This document shows, one piece after another, positions 40,673-41,126 of a stretch of 41,126 nucleotides of DNA. Position 1 is the first letter of the stretch; each line of letters opens with the position of its first letter. Source of the stretch: Vulcanimicrobiota bacterium. Lineage in GTDB: Bacteria; Vulcanimicrobiota; Vulcanimicrobiia; Vulcanimicrobiales; Vulcanimicrobiaceae. The stretch covers positions 1 through 41,126 of the forward strand of contig JAFAXE010000151.1 of NCBI GenBank assembly GCA_019241305.1. Direction: 5' to 3'. A program made the translations under genes and the position numbers. Under the pieces are notes generated by a model. That model saw nothing but the letters and a program-made list of their open reading frames with translations, had not been told where the DNA came from and did not search any database.

Positions 40673-41126
40673 CTACGACTTGACGTAGGTGTGTTCGCGA
40701 ATGAGGACGATCCCGGTATCGAGACGGCGCAACTCGTAGTGTGCATAGTACAGACCGGTCGACGTTTGTATGTCGGCATCGACGGATGCGGTATTGTTCG
40801 ACGTCGCGCGCCCGTCCAGATTGACGATACGCGAACTGGAATCGAGGATGTTGCGCTCGGATAGCTGCGCTGCGGACGTTCCGGCGTTTGCAAGAAGCTG
40901 GGAGGAGGCGGTGCTTTCGTCGCCGGCGATGAGCGCCTGCAAATACGTTCGCACCGTTTCCTTGGCATCGCTCACCAGCCGGGCGTCGGCGTTTTCGTCC
41001 GCCGGCACAGGCGGTACCGTCGCTTGCGCAACCGCGACGCTGTGCTGAACGGAACTCGTCGGCGACGTTTTTGGAAGCGATGCAGCCTTCACCGCCACCC
41101 GCGATGCCGTCGCTGCAACGTGTCGT
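40673..41126 (-). CDS. NTF2-like/DUF4878-like exported protein (5' partial)
   Basis: The frame is open to the window edge, so the start lies outside; a GTG at 41098 would give 141 residues. The N-terminal visible part is Ala/Val/Thr-rich with a Pro stretch. The C-terminal ~100 residues (ARLVSDAKETVRTYLQALIA, GDESTASSQLLANAG, TASVDADIQTSTGLYYAHYE, LRRLDTGIVLIREHTYVKS) have the helix-then-beta-sheet plan of NTF2-like or DUF4878 domains. Function unknown. It converges on the 40201 gene, four bases between stops. Confidence 0.6.
   Translation of the reverse strand, partial: RHVAATASRVAVKAASLPKTSPTSSVQHSVAVAQATVPPVPADENADARLVSDAKETVRTYLQALIAGDESTASSQLLANAGTSAAQLSERNILDSSSRIVNLDGRATSNNTASVDADIQTSTGLYYAHYELRRLDTGIVLIREHTYVKS

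Overview
The window is high-GC and gene-dense, with most neighbouring genes on one strand overlapping by 1 to 14 bases. I recognise about 44 protein genes, no rRNA or tRNA gene, no CRISPR array and no transposase. An outer-membrane-type beta-barrel (3-1055), an AMIN-plus-secretin protein of type IV pilus type (38496-40034) and lipoproteins indicate a diderm bacterium. The SUF cluster is of the sufR / sufC-sufD-sufS-sufU kind typical of Terrabacteria. This combination would fit a lineage such as Eremiobacterota/Vulcanimicrobiota (WPS-2), but that placement is inference and was not tested.

Layout. 1-4.8 kb: a stalk-domain/beta-barrel protein faces a minus-strand run of a divergent polysaccharide deacetylase, a DUF2723 membrane protein and a secreted low-complexity protein; a shared terminator hairpin separates them. 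4.5-8.5 kb: a small lipoprotein, a secreted beta-propeller, a 45-residue membrane peptide and a phosphodiester glycosidase-like exoprotein. 8.6-12.2 kb: a secreted protein with an internal duplication, then a TldD/TldE protease pair. 12.2-19.1 kb: an HD-GYP protein behind a structured leader, then a tightly overlapping minus-strand operon of TlpA thioredoxin, ResB-like membrane protein, orphan peptide-binding lipoprotein and MalT/LuxR-type regulator.

19.2-28.5 kb: alpha/beta hydrolase with a second TlpA protein, hemerythrin, Tat-exported DsrE-like protein, FolD, Lon-N-domain protein, a 38-residue membrane peptide with a PuuD-like membrane protein, Kelch propeller, O-methyltransferase, flavin reductase, metallo-beta-lactamase-fold hydrolase and another secreted propeller. 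28.5-31.5 kb: an intergenic repeat region (three 83-bp tandem units plus an 89-bp palindromic relative) next to an XRE-NB-ARC-TPR regulator. 31.6-33.1 kb: a Cys-containing small protein and a PQQ-like propeller.

33.2-38.5 kb: iron-sulfur cluster assembly. SufR and an unusual NifU-like scaffold are coupled on one strand; SufC, SufD, SufS and SufU run divergently from an apparently leaderless promoter. No sufB is visible. 38.5-41.1 kb: the pilus secretin, a conserved secreted protein and a partial NTF2-like protein. The most unusual signals are the structured leader before the HD-GYP gene, the SUF locus with two scaffolds and no SufB, the redox/SBP/MalT operon, the repeat family, and two or three genes whose conserved N-termini lie upstream of any ATG/GTG/TTG.
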